Of a stretch of DNA of 16,450 nucleotides, positions 1-7,269 are shown piece by piece. Both the position numbers and the translations under genes were made by a program. Source of the stretch: Clostridium sp. (GTDB taxonomy: Bacteria; Bacillota; Clostridia; Lachnospirales; Lachnospiraceae); assembly GCA_023664325.1 (NCBI GenBank), contig JAMPFS010000057.1, positions 1 to 16,450 of the forward strand, given 5' to 3'. How positions within the stretch are numbered: position 1 is the stretch's first letter; the number at the start of each line of letters is the position of its first letter. The notes under the pieces are model-generated. The model saw only the letters and a list, made by a program, of their open reading frames with translations. It had not been told where the DNA came from and ran no database searches.

Positions 1-60
1 AGAAATTCGAGGACAGTGATGGAACTTGAGGGCTTGCCCCGGGGAGCTTCATTCTCTCAT
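1..60 (-). other. Edge fragment: mini-ORF overlapping a partial unidentified ORF
   Basis: Read on the minus strand, a strong ribosome binding site (AAAGGAGGG, about 75-67) lies seven bases before an ATG at 60. That ATG opens a three-codon ORF (Met-Arg-Glu-stop). Its TGA overlaps a second ATG at 52 in an ATGA arrangement, and the second frame (MKLPGASPQVPSLSSNF) runs off the window edge. In the plus direction the first 93 bases are also open in frame 1, ending at TAA. This stretch is clearly richer in GC (it includes CCCCGGGG) than the AT-rich promoter next to it. I do not recognise the product. It could be a leader-peptide arrangement, the edge of a mobile element, or a chance ORF. Confidence 0.2.
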
Positions 61-117
61 TTTTCACCCTCCTTTCTTAAGATTTGTACAGTATAAGTGT
101 TGCAATTATAGTATGAC

Positions 118-146
118 TTGACAAGCGATATTTCATTCAGTAAAAT
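118..146 (+). promoter_or_regulatory. Sigma-A promoter of the CorC-type gene
   Basis: TTGACA at 118-123 is a perfect -35 hexamer, followed by a 17-base spacer and TAAAAT at 141-146 as the -10. The predicted transcript starts near 153, giving a leader of about 54 bases before the TTG start at 207. It probably drives the CorC-type gene, the ABC-F gene 19 bases beyond it, and perhaps the lipoprotein gene. Confidence 0.85.
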
Positions 147-206
147 GAGGTTATTTATGTGAAGCAACAAATCTAAGATTAGAATTTTATTTAGGAGGAT
201 AATTCA

Positions 207-1517
207 TTGGAACCCGAATCGAGTATCATGCAATTAGCTGCTATTGTTGTTTTAGTTTTCCTTTCCGCTTTTTTCTCATCTGCGGAGACGGCGCTCACAA
301 CGGTGAATAAGCATCGTCTGCGCGCTTTATCGGAAGAGGGGAATAAGACTGCATACAAGGTGCTAAAGCTGGTGGATAATCCGTCAAAGCTGTTAAGCGC
401 AATCCTGATTGGCAATAATATAGTCAATATCTCTGCTTCTGCGCTGACAACCACGTTTACAACCGAGGTGTTTGGCAGTAAATTCATTGGTATTTCAACA
501 GGCGTGCTGACTCTGGTTGTATTATTGTTTGGTGAGATTACGCCAAAGACACTGGCAACCATCTACAGTGAGAAGATGTCAATGGTTTACATTCATGTCA
601 TTGCGCCTATGACGACCATACTGACGCCGGTAATCTGGATTGTAGACAAGATGAGCAATATTATTTTCTTTGTGCTGAGGGTAGACCGCAATGCTGCCAA
701 TAATCAGATGACGGAGGGCGAACTCCGCACCATTGTGGATGTCAGCGTGGAAGACGGGGTGTTAGAGAAAGAAGAAAAGTCCATGATAAATAATGTGGTG
801 GATTTTGGAGATTCTAAGGCGAAAGATATTATGGTTCCAAGAGCGGATATGGTACTGGTATCCGTAGATGCCAGTTTTGATGAGGTGTTTGAGGCGTTTA
901 ACGAGGAACACTATTCCCGCCTGCCGGTTTATGATGAAAGCAAAGATACCGTTATCGGTATTGTCTATATGAAAGATTTGTTTTTTTATCAAAATGATAA
1001 GGAAAGCGCAAAGAAGAATTTTTCGCTGAGAAGTATTATGCGGGAACCGTTTTTTGTATATGAATACCAGAAAACCTCGTCCATTATGGCGGAGCTTCGG
1101 AAACGTTTTGTGTCCATTGCGATTGTGTTAGATGAGTATGCTGCCGCAGTGGGATTGATTACGATTGAAGATTTATTGGAAGAGATTGTCGGGGAAATCC
1201 GTGATGAGTATGATATGTATGAACTGGAAATCGTGACAAGGATTTCCGATAACCAGTATGAGATTGATGCCTCCATGAAACTGGGTGATTTGGAGGATGT
1301 GATTGGCATTGAGTTAGAATCAGAGGATTATGATTCCTTAGGCGGTTATGTCATAGAGATACTGGATCATCTGCCAAGTGAAGGGGAAACGGTGAAGAAA
1401 GACGGTGTGACGTTCAAGGTGGTATCCATGGATAAGAACCGGATTGACAGGGTGCTGTTAACCATTGATGAGGAACTCAGGGATATGGCTGCGGCTGTTC
1501 AGGAAGAAAATAAATAA
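207..1517 (+). CDS. CNNM/CorC (HlyC) family transporter with CBS pair
   Basis: This 436-residue membrane protein has the standard CorC/HlyC layout. An N-terminal DUF21/CNNM transmembrane domain covers about residues 8-155 (SAFFSSAETAL, then GEITPKTLA). A CBS pair follows at about 205-335, with MVPRADM, YSRLPVY and IVLDEYAAAVGLITIEDLLE. A C-terminal transporter-associated domain ends near 425. Known relatives (MpfA/YhdP type, CNNM) are Mg2+ exporters or regulators of Mg2+/Co2+ resistance, and the CBS pair typically binds ATP. The start is TTG at 207, chosen because AGGAGG at 193-198 sits eight bases upstream; an in-frame ATG at 228 lacks such a site. It is first in its transcription unit, with an ABC-F gene 19 bases downstream. 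The old name hemolysin is historical. Substrate cannot be read from sequence. Family assignment is secure. Confidence 0.92.
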   Translation: MEPESSIMQLAAIVVLVFLSAFFSSAETALTTVNKHRLRALSEEGNKTAYKVLKLVDNPSKLLSAILIGNNIVNISASALTTTFTTEVFGSKFIGISTGVLTLVVLLFGEITPKTLATIYSEKMSMVYIHVIAPMTTILTPVIWIVDKMSNIIFFVLRVDRNAANNQMTEGELRTIVDVSVEDGVLEKEEKSMINNVVDFGDSKAKDIMVPRADMVLVSVDASFDEVFEAFNEEHYSRLPVYDESKDTVIGIVYMKDLFFYQNDKESAKKNFSLRSIMREPFFVYEYQKTSSIMAELRKRFVSIAIVLDEYAAAVGLITIEDLLEEIVGEIRDEYDMYELEIVTRISDNQYEIDASMKLGDLEDVIGIELESEDYDSLGGYVIEILDHLPSEGETVKKDGVTFKVVSMDKNRIDRVLLTIDEELRDMAAAVQEENK

Positions 1518-1536
1518 AAATAGAGGGAGAAACAAG

Positions 1537-3171
1537 ATGATTAGTGCAAACAATGTAACGTTAAGATTTGGAAAGAAGGCTTTATTTGAGGATGTAAACA
1601 TCAAATTTACAGAGGGGAACTGTTATGGTCTGATTGGCGCAAACGGTGCCGGCAAATCCACTTTTTTAAAGATATTATCCGGTGAGATTGAGACAACGAA
1701 GGGTGATGTCACTATGAATGCAGGAGAGCGTCTGTCCGTATTACAGCAGGATCACTTTCAGTATAATGATTTCACGGTGTTAGATACCGTCATTATGGGA
1801 AATAAGCGTCTTTATAATATCATGAAGGAAAAGGATGAGATATATGCGAAACCCGATTTTTCAGATGAAGATGGCGCAAAGGTGGCAGATCTTGAGGCGG
1901 AGTTTGCAGAGATGAACGGATGGGAGGCGGAATCGGATGCTGCTACCATGTTAAATGGTCTGGGAATTGAAACAGATTTGCATTACAAGCAAATGGCAGA
2001 GCTTGAGGATACCTTAAAGGTTAAGGTGTTGCTGGCGCAGGCATTATTTGGCAACCCGGATGTATTATTGTTGGATGAGCCGACGAACCATTTGGATTTG
2101 GATGCGATTGGCTGGTTAGAGGAGTTTCTGATTAACTTTGACAATACGGTTATTGTGGTTTCCCATGACCGTTATTTTCTCAATAAGGTGTGTACCCATA
2201 TTGCGGATATTGATTATGGAAAGATTCAGCTTTATGCAGGTAATTATGATTTCTGGTATGAGTCCAGCCAGCTCATGATTAAGCAGATGAAGGAAGCAAA
2301 TAAGAAAAAAGAAGACAAGATTAAAGAGTTGCAGGAATTTATACAGCGGTTTTCGGCAAATGCTTCCAAGTCAAAGCAGGCAACCTCGAGAAAACGTGCT
2401 TTAGAGAAGATCCAGCTTGACGAGATGCGTCCGTCCAGCCGGAAATATCCATATATAGACTTTCGACCAACCCGTGAAATTGGAAATGAGGTGCTTACCG
2501 TTGACGGCATTTCTAAGACAGTGGATGGCGTGAAGGTGCTTGATAACATTTCCTTTACCATCGGCAGAGAGGATAAGGTGGCATTTGTCGGGCCAAATAC
2601 TTTGGCAACCACAATGCTCTTTAAGATTTTGGTTGGGGAAGAGGAACCGGATGAAGGCACCTATAAGTGGGGTGTCACAACCTCCCAGGGCTATTTTCCA
2701 AAGGATAATACGTCGGAGTTTGACAATGATTTAACCATCGTAGATTGGCTGACACAGTTTTCAGAGGAAAAAGATCCAACATATGTAAGGGGCTTTCTCG
2801 GAAGAATGTTATTTGCAGGCGATGATGGCATGAAGAAAGTAAAGGTGCTTTCCGGTGGTGAGAAAGTAAGATGCCTTCTTTCCAAGATGATGATTATGGG
2901 CTCCAATGTCTTATTGTTAGACGAGCCGACCAACCATTTGGATATGGAATCCATTACAGCCCTCAATAACGGACTGATTAAATTCCTGGGTGTCATTTTG
3001 TTCTCCTCACAGGATCACCAGTTTATCCAGACCACTGCAAACCGTATTATGGAGATTACGGCAAACGGGCTGATTGATAAGATGACAACTTATGATGAAT
3101 ATTTAGAGAGTGATGAAATGGCGAGAAAACGTCAGGTTATGAATGTTGATAAGAGTGAAGATAATGATTAA
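1537..3171 (+). CDS. ABC-F family ATPase, YkpA/YbiT type
   Basis: A soluble 544-residue protein with two ABC ATPase domains and no membrane segment. NBD1 has Walker A GANGAGKST (34-42), Walker B VLLLDEPTNHLD (176-187) and switch His210. A charged linker covers about 245-310 (FSANASKSKQATSRKR). NBD2 has signature LSGGEK (438-443) and Walker B (458-469). ABC-F proteins bind the ribosomal E site and act on translation; this subgroup matches YkpA of Bacillus subtilis as I remember it. Three motifs are degenerate: NBD1 signature (ELEDTL, about 155-160), NBD2 Walker A (GPNTLATTM, 352-360, no lysine) and NBD2 switch residue (Gln492). All belong to the same composite ATP site. ATG 1537 is chosen for its GAGGGAG site seven bases upstream; the frame is open back to 1465, but that part overlaps the CorC-type gene. 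The protein is unlikely to be an antibiotic-resistance ABC-F, though sequence alone cannot exclude it. Confidence 0.93.
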   Translation: MISANNVTLRFGKKALFEDVNIKFTEGNCYGLIGANGAGKSTFLKILSGEIETTKGDVTMNAGERLSVLQQDHFQYNDFTVLDTVIMGNKRLYNIMKEKDEIYAKPDFSDEDGAKVADLEAEFAEMNGWEAESDAATMLNGLGIETDLHYKQMAELEDTLKVKVLLAQALFGNPDVLLLDEPTNHLDLDAIGWLEEFLINFDNTVIVVSHDRYFLNKVCTHIADIDYGKIQLYAGNYDFWYESSQLMIKQMKEANKKKEDKIKELQEFIQRFSANASKSKQATSRKRALEKIQLDEMRPSSRKYPYIDFRPTREIGNEVLTVDGISKTVDGVKVLDNISFTIGREDKVAFVGPNTLATTMLFKILVGEEEPDEGTYKWGVTTSQGYFPKDNTSEFDNDLTIVDWLTQFSEEKDPTYVRGFLGRMLFAGDDGMKKVKVLSGGEKVRCLLSKMMIMGSNVLLLDEPTNHLDMESITALNNGLIKFLGVILFSSQDHQFIQTTANRIMEITANGLIDKMTTYDEYLESDEMARKRQVMNVDKSEDND

Positions 3172-3207
3172 TGCGGCAACCCGTTGATTGGATGATTGGA
3201 GCGCAGT

Positions 3208-4581
3208 ATGGGAAAAGTTAAAAAATATATTTCGATAGGATTGATGATTGTTATGGGCTTGTCCGTATGCGCCTGTGGCAATGACAGGAAACAGGAAGAT
3301 ACCAGGCCGGAAACTTCAGAGGAGGAAGTGGCAGAAGAAAATATGCCGGATGTCGAGGGTGATCCGATTTACATTTATTCCTTTGATGGGGATCTGGGCG
3401 AAAAATTACAGCTTTTTTATGAAAGATATCCGGAATATGAAAAACGTGTACAGTTTGTAAACCTGGAAATGGGTGCAGCGAGTCAGGAATATCAGGATAT
3501 GATAAAAAGCCTGATGAAAGAGGGTACTCAAAGAGCAGAGGATGAAGGACAGGAAGATGGGCCAGAACAGGAGCTTCCGAAATATCCATCTGTTGTGGCA
3601 AATGACAGCATTATGGGATACTCCTTTATTCAAAATGATTATTCTGTCTCTATGGATTCTTTGGGGATTACAGAGGCGGATATGCAAAACATGTACCCAT
3701 ATACGCTTTGCGCAGCAAGTTTTCAGGGGGAAGTAAAGGGGCTTTCCTACTGCGTGTCGCCGGGAGCTTTTTTGTATCGGGCTGATATTGCGCAGAATGT
3801 TTTGGGAGAATCTTCCCCGGAGGCGGTGCAGAATATGCTGGCAAGCTGGGATGGTTTTTTGGATGTGGCAAAAAAAATGCAGGAGGCGGGCTACAAAATG
3901 TTGTCCGGATCGGATGAGATAACCTATGCCATGCTCCAGGACAAACAGGTTCCCTGGGTGGCAGGCGAGGAACTCAAACTGGATGCCAGTATAAGGAAAT
4001 GCCTCGAATTATCAAAACGGCTGCAGGAGGATGAATATGCAGGAGATACGCTTATTACAAGTTCTGAGCGGGAGGCAAGTTTTGAGAGTGATGTGTTTGG
4101 ATGGTTTGTATATCCGGGTCTGGTATATGCAGGAATAGATGCACAGACCTATGACGGTGATTACAGACTCTGCCAGGGTCCAAATGCATTTCAATGGGGC
4201 AGTACCTATCTTACGGTATCTCCGGAATGTCCCGATAAGGAGCTGGCAGCGTTGGTGATAAAAACACTTTGCTGCAATGAAGAGGTACTCACCAAGATGG
4301 CAGAAAATGACTTCGTAAATAACCAAAGCGTCATGAAGGCGGCAGCGGAGAAAGCGGAGGGCATGGAACTGCTCGGTGGACAGAAGCCTTTAGAAGTCTG
4401 GTTATCTGTGGAGGATCATATTGATGCGGCAACGGTCACGCCATATGATGGCAGATTTGACAGTTGGATTCAGGAGTTATCCGTTTCTTATAACCGGGAG
4501 AAGTTTGAAGATATCAGCAAAGTGTTTGAACAATTTAAGGATAAAGTATCGGACACATTTAATTATATTATGGTGAAGTAA
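3208..4581 (+). CDS. Lipoprotein, extracellular solute-binding protein-like
   Basis: A predicted secreted lipoprotein of 457 residues. A basic start (MGKVKK), a hydrophobic stretch (about 8-20) and lipobox VCAC give lipid attachment at Cys23. An acidic linker (about 26-50, rich in Glu) precedes a globular domain of about 400 residues. Its tryptophan- and tyrosine-rich make-up, with segments such as SWDGFLDVAKKMQ, resembles family 1 extracellular (carbohydrate-type) solute-binding proteins. I infer a ligand-binding role at the outer membrane face; the ligand is unknown. No permease or transporter ATPase is adjacent: the upstream ABC-F ATPase is a soluble translation factor, not a transport partner. 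ATG 3208 is preferred because GGAG (3198-3201) is correctly spaced; an upstream TTG at 3196 overlaps that site. The gene lies 36 bases after the ABC-F gene, so it may be cotranscribed. A strong terminator follows. Confidence 0.75.
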   Translation: MGKVKKYISIGLMIVMGLSVCACGNDRKQEDTRPETSEEEVAEENMPDVEGDPIYIYSFDGDLGEKLQLFYERYPEYEKRVQFVNLEMGAASQEYQDMIKSLMKEGTQRAEDEGQEDGPEQELPKYPSVVANDSIMGYSFIQNDYSVSMDSLGITEADMQNMYPYTLCAASFQGEVKGLSYCVSPGAFLYRADIAQNVLGESSPEAVQNMLASWDGFLDVAKKMQEAGYKMLSGSDEITYAMLQDKQVPWVAGEELKLDASIRKCLELSKRLQEDEYAGDTLITSSEREASFESDVFGWFVYPGLVYAGIDAQTYDGDYRLCQGPNAFQWGSTYLTVSPECPDKELAALVIKTLCCNEEVLTKMAENDFVNNQSVMKAAAEKAEGMELLGGQKPLEVWLSVEDHIDAATVTPYDGRFDSWIQELSVSYNREKFEDISKVFEQFKDKVSDTFNYIMVK

Positions 4582-4623
4582 AAGAATATAAAATCAGCGC
4601 ATATCACAGCATATGTGGTGACA

Positions 4624-4673
4624 AAAAGACCGGAAAGTGGAGAATATGTGGATTCTTCGCTTTCCGGTCTTTT
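4624..4673. terminator. Bidirectional intrinsic terminator
   Basis: A perfect 14-bp inverted repeat: AAAAGACCGGAAAG (4624-4637) pairs with CTTTCCGGTCTTTT (4660-4673). A second inner stem pairs AGAAT (4641-4645) with ATTCT (4652-4656). A-run and T-run flanks let it work in both directions. It sits between the convergent lipoprotein and aminotransferase genes. Confidence 0.93.
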
Positions 4674-4684
4674 GTAAATGCTGT

Positions 4685-5869
4685 TTACAAATACAGATCT
4701 GCTAATTTCTGGAATACAGGAATCGAGCGTTCTACCTTTTCGGTAGGAATACAATAACTGATTCTGAAATGTCCGGATACGCCAAAGGTATCGCTGGGAA
4801 CCAATAACAGGTCTAATTCCTTTGCTTTATCGGAAAAAGCTCTGGCATCTGCTTCTAAGGATTTCGGGAACATATAGAAAGTTCCGCCCGGCTCCACAAT
4901 TTCAAATCCCATCTTTGTAAGCTCTGTATACAGGATGTTTTTGTTGGTTTCGTATACGGATAAATCAGCCGTATCATAGAGTGATTTCGCAACTGCAAGC
5001 TGGATAATGCTTGGCGGACAGTTATGTCCAATGCCCCTTGAAATCTGTCCGAACATATCGACAAGCAATGCCGAATCTTCACATGCGGGATTTACAGCGA
5101 TATATCCAATGCGCTCGCCTGGAAGCGAGAGTGATTTGCTGAAGGAATAGCAGGTTAAGGTGTTGTGATAATGAGCTGCAACAAATGGCGCGTCCACACC
5201 GTCAAACACAATTTCCCGGTACGGTTCATCGGATATGATATAAATTGGATGCCCGTATTCCTCCTCCTTCTCGGAGAGAATCATCGCAAGTTTTTGGATT
5301 GTTTCGGTAGAATAGACGATTCCGGAAGGATTGTTCGGGGTGTTGATAAGAACTGCCATCACCTTTTCGTTTAACATGTCCACAAAGGCATCAAAGTTAA
5401 TCTGAAAGGTGCTGATGTCGGCAGGCACCACTTTTAGCACAGCGCCGGTTGTATTAATGTATGGCATATATTCCGGGAAAAATGGCGCAAAGGTAAGAAT
5501 CTCGTCTCCGGGTATGGTTACTGCCCTTGCAGCATGCGCAATCGCGCCGGCTGCCCCGCTTACCATAAAGACATCAGCTTTGGTGTAATTCATATCGAAA
5601 CGGTCATTTAGAGAGGCTGCCACTGCCTCCCTTACGGAATCAATTCCGAGGCTTGGAGAATACCCGTGAAGAGTCACCGCGTCTTCCTGCTGCAACAGGC
5701 GGATCATCTCCTCAGTGAAACTTTCGGGAACCGGTACAGAAGGGTTGCCGAGGCTATAGTCAAATACATTCTCATAGCCGATCTCCTTTGCGCGCTCACT
5801 GCCATAGGCAAACAGCTCGCGTATCACGGACTTTTGTCCACACATATCAATAAAATTCTGATTTAACAT
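4685..5869 (-). CDS. Class I/II PLP-dependent aminotransferase
   Basis: A 394-residue fold-type I aminotransferase. Visible landmarks are SLGNPSVPVPE (39-49), NTPNNPSG with Asn180, SDEPYRE with Asp214 and Tyr217, the Schiff-base lysine Lys245 in SFSKSLSLPGERIGY, and the carboxylate-binding Arg369 in HFRISYC. These are the residues known to hold PLP and the substrate carboxylate, so the enzyme should be active. The amino-acid substrate is not evident; the family is usually annotated as aspartate aminotransferase-like. The start is ATG at 5869 because GAGGAAACCT precedes it with good spacing. The frame stays open to 5947 but that part overlaps the promoter. It is a single-gene unit ending in the shared terminator. 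Its promoter overlaps a LacI/CcpA-like operator, which suggests carbon-responsive control. Confidence 0.93.
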   Translation of the reverse strand: MLNQNFIDMCGQKSVIRELFAYGSERAKEIGYENVFDYSLGNPSVPVPESFTEEMIRLLQQEDAVTLHGYSPSLGIDSVREAVAASLNDRFDMNYTKADVFMVSGAAGAIAHAARAVTIPGDEILTFAPFFPEYMPYINTTGAVLKVVPADISTFQINFDAFVDMLNEKVMAVLINTPNNPSGIVYSTETIQKLAMILSEKEEEYGHPIYIISDEPYREIVFDGVDAPFVAAHYHNTLTCYSFSKSLSLPGERIGYIAVNPACEDSALLVDMFGQISRGIGHNCPPSIIQLAVAKSLYDTADLSVYETNKNILYTELTKMGFEIVEPGGTFYMFPKSLEADARAFSDKAKELDLLLVPSDTFGVSGHFRISYCIPTEKVERSIPVFQKLADLYL

Positions 5870-5918
5870 AGGTTTCCTCTTTTCATTAAATAGTAAACAG
5901 TAACTTTCATTCATATAT

Positions 5919-5947
5919 ATATTAGCAAATCTCGAAAGCGCTTGCAA
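5919..5947 (-). promoter_or_regulatory. Sigma-A promoter of the aminotransferase gene
   Basis: On the minus strand, TTGCAA (5947 to 5942) serves as -35, followed by a 17-base spacer and TAATAT (5924 to 5919) as -10. The leader is about 40 bases. The same TTGCAA is the -35 of the opposing promoter. Confidence 0.75.
5933..5946. promoter_or_regulatory. LacI/CcpA-type (cre-like) operator candidate
   Basis: Read on the minus strand, TGCAAGCGCTTTCG fits the catabolite-responsive element consensus TGNAARCGNWWWCA except at the last base. The AAGCGCTT core has the central CG typical of LacI-family operators. It covers the shared -35 hexamer and part of the minus promoter spacer, so a bound repressor should block both divergent promoters. 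Confidence 0.5.
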
Positions 5948-5970
5948 TCCTTTTATGAATACGTTAGAAT
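5942..5970 (+). promoter_or_regulatory. Sigma-A promoter of the DUF6145-coaX-dusB run
   Basis: TTGCAA (5942-5947), a 17-base spacer, and TAGAAT (5965-5970). A perfect TATAAT also occurs at 5979-5984 but has no convincing -35 at the right distance. The leader to the ATG at 6074 is about 97 bases and contains a nested hairpin. Confidence 0.65.
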
Positions 5971-5991
5971 ACGGTTATTATAATTGTTATT

Positions 5992-6040
5992 TTTTACACC
6001 TTAAATGGATGCCTGCGCATTTTGTTTTGAGGTGTGAAAA
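5992..6040 (+). other. Nested hairpin in the 5' leader
   Basis: ACACCT (5996-6001) pairs with AGGTGT (6030-6035), extended by TTTT (5992-5995) with AAAA (6037-6040) across one bulged G. Inside the loop, ATGC (6009-6012) pairs with GCAT (6017-6020) around CTGC. No run of T follows, so it is not a terminator. It does not match a riboswitch class I know. Confidence 0.4.
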
Positions 6041-6073
6041 GACTATGACGGACAGGGATGAGGGGGAACAGAT

Positions 6074-6421
6074 ATGGAACAGGGAGATGACAAAGTCATA
6101 TTGTGCGCATCCTCTAAGTATGAGGAGAAATATTATTTGAATCCGGCGTTTGACGGACTGCCTGATGCAATAAAGGATGAGCTTCAGGCGATGTGCGTAT
6201 TATTTACAGAGGATATCGGCGGAATTTTCACCCTGGAATTTGACAGGGGAGCAAATCTCAATCTGGTCACTATGTCGGCAGAGGGAGATCTGCTGTATGA
6301 TGAGATCGGCAGTGTGTTAAAGATTAAGCAGATCCGCAATGACAGGCGGGAGCTTATGGAGAGTCTTGAACTTTACTACCGTATATTTTTTATGGGGGAA
6401 TCACTCGAAGCAAATGTCTGA
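6074..6421 (+). CDS. DUF6145-like protein, possibly shortened by a frameshift
   Basis: A small soluble protein of 115 residues with no signal peptide or membrane segment. Its pattern (VILCASSKYEEKYYLNP, DAIKDELQAMCVLFTEDIGG, DEIGSVLKIKQIR, LELYYRIFFMGE) matches what I remember of DUF6145, an uncharacterised family of Clostridia. The function is unknown. ATG 6074 follows GAGGGGG with good spacing. It is the first gene of a run leading into coaX. The reading frame stops with TGA at 6419-6421, but another frame continues from there to a TAA at 6493-6495, three bases before coaX, encoding an acidic, tyrosine-rich tail. A single missing base near 6416-6418 would join the two. Either the natural C-terminus is at 6421, or the gene has lost about 25 residues. 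Confidence 0.8.
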   Translation: MEQGDDKVILCASSKYEEKYYLNPAFDGLPDAIKDELQAMCVLFTEDIGGIFTLEFDRGANLNLVTMSAEGDLLYDEIGSVLKIKQIRNDRRELMESLELYYRIFFMGESLEANV

Positions 6422-6495
6422 AGCGGTTTGGAGAGTACGAAGAGACAAGTGCGTATTATGACGGATATGAATATGTAAAAGGGGCAGGGAAATAA
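6418..6495 (+). pseudogene. Possible out-of-frame C-terminal tail of the DUF6145-like gene
   Basis: From 6418 the -1 frame reads LKRFGEYEETSAYYDGYEYV and then KGAGK, stopping at TAA 6493-6495, three bases before the coaX ATG. No ATG, GTG or TTG opens this frame after its previous stop at 6367, so it is not a separate gene by normal rules. The acidic, Tyr-rich composition and the operon-like spacing suggest a detached C-terminus. Chance is possible for so short a frame. Confidence 0.35.
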
Positions 6496-6498
6496 AAG

Positions 6499-7269
6499 AT
6501 GTTGTTAGCAATTGATATTGGAAATACAAATATTACAATCGGATTATTTGACGAGGACGAGCTTGTGGCAACCTTTCGGATGACAACTAAAATTCCGAGG
6601 ACTTCGGATGAGTATGGCATTTTTTTCTACGATATGCTGCGGAGCCGTGGTTATCACAAGCAGGATGTGAAGGCTGCCATTATGGCATCTGTTGTGCCGG
6701 ATGTGAACCATCATATCATTAATGGGTTGATAAAGTATTTTAATGTAAATCCTGTGGTGGTTGGTCCCGGTATCAGGACAGGAATCAAGATTGCCATTCC
6801 AAATCCAAAGGAGGTTGGCGCAGACCGCATTGTGGATGCGGTAGCTGCCTATGAGCTGTATGGCGGGCCGGTGCTTGTGATTGATTATGGTACGGCTACC
6901 ACGCATGATTTAGTATCGGAAGATGCGGTTTTAGTCGGAGGCGTGACATCACCGGGAATCCGCATTGCTGCCCATGCGCTGTGGCAGGATGCGGCAAAGC
7001 TGCCAAAGATTGAAATTAAGAAGCCGGATATGGTACTTGGAAAGGATACGATTTCTTCCATGCAGTCCGGTCTTGTGTTTGGACATATTGGACAGACGGA
7101 ATATATTATCCGCAAGGTGCAGGAGGAAGCAGGGCTTTCTGACATGAAGGTAGTTGCTACCGGCGGTCTTGGAAAGATTATTTTTGATGAGACGGACAGC
7201 ATTCAGTATTATGACCCAAATCTGACATTGAAAGGATTAAATATTTTATATAACAAGCAGCAATCATGA
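6499..7269 (+). CDS. coaX: Type III pantothenate kinase
   Basis: This 256-residue ASKHA-fold enzyme phosphorylates pantothenate, the first committed step of coenzyme A synthesis; family members need a monovalent cation and are insensitive to CoA feedback. Evidence: N-terminal phosphate loop DIGNTN (6-11), the RTSDEY segment (34-39), GADR (107-110) with the catalytic Asp109, DYGTATT (129-135) with cation-binding Asp129, and ATGGLG near the C-terminus (220-225). The length is normal for CoaX. The usual Phe after the TATT motif is His136, and the helix usually read as ISAEALF is IAAHALW here; both look tolerable. ATG 6499 has GGGGCAGGG upstream. The stop overlaps the dusB start (ATGA), so the two genes are probably translationally coupled. 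Confidence 0.96.
   Translation: MLLAIDIGNTNITIGLFDEDELVATFRMTTKIPRTSDEYGIFFYDMLRSRGYHKQDVKAAIMASVVPDVNHHIINGLIKYFNVNPVVVGPGIRTGIKIAIPNPKEVGADRIVDAVAAYELYGGPVLVIDYGTATTHDLVSEDAVLVGGVTSPGIRIAAHALWQDAAKLPKIEIKKPDMVLGKDTISSMQSGLVFGHIGQTEYIIRKVQEEAGLSDMKVVATGGLGKIIFDETDSIQYYDPNLTLKGLNILYNKQQS

Noticed and set aside
1465..1536. N-terminal extension of the ABC-F frame
   Set aside because: It overlaps the CorC-type gene, and the family starts at MISANNVTLRFG, which has its own binding site at 1523-1529.
2590..2616. Loss of the NBD2 Walker A lysine as a sign of a decaying pseudogene
   Set aside because: The frame is intact over 544 codons, all other segments are well conserved, and YkpA-type relatives as I recall them also deviate here.
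3208..4581. Lipoprotein as part of an ABC importer with the upstream ATPase
   Set aside because: The ATPase is of the soluble ABC-F type with the characteristic linker, and no permease gene is present.
5955..6140. 61-codon plus-strand frame over the promoter and leader
   Set aside because: It starts inside the promoter spacer, lacks a binding site, and overlaps the DUF6145-like gene in another frame.
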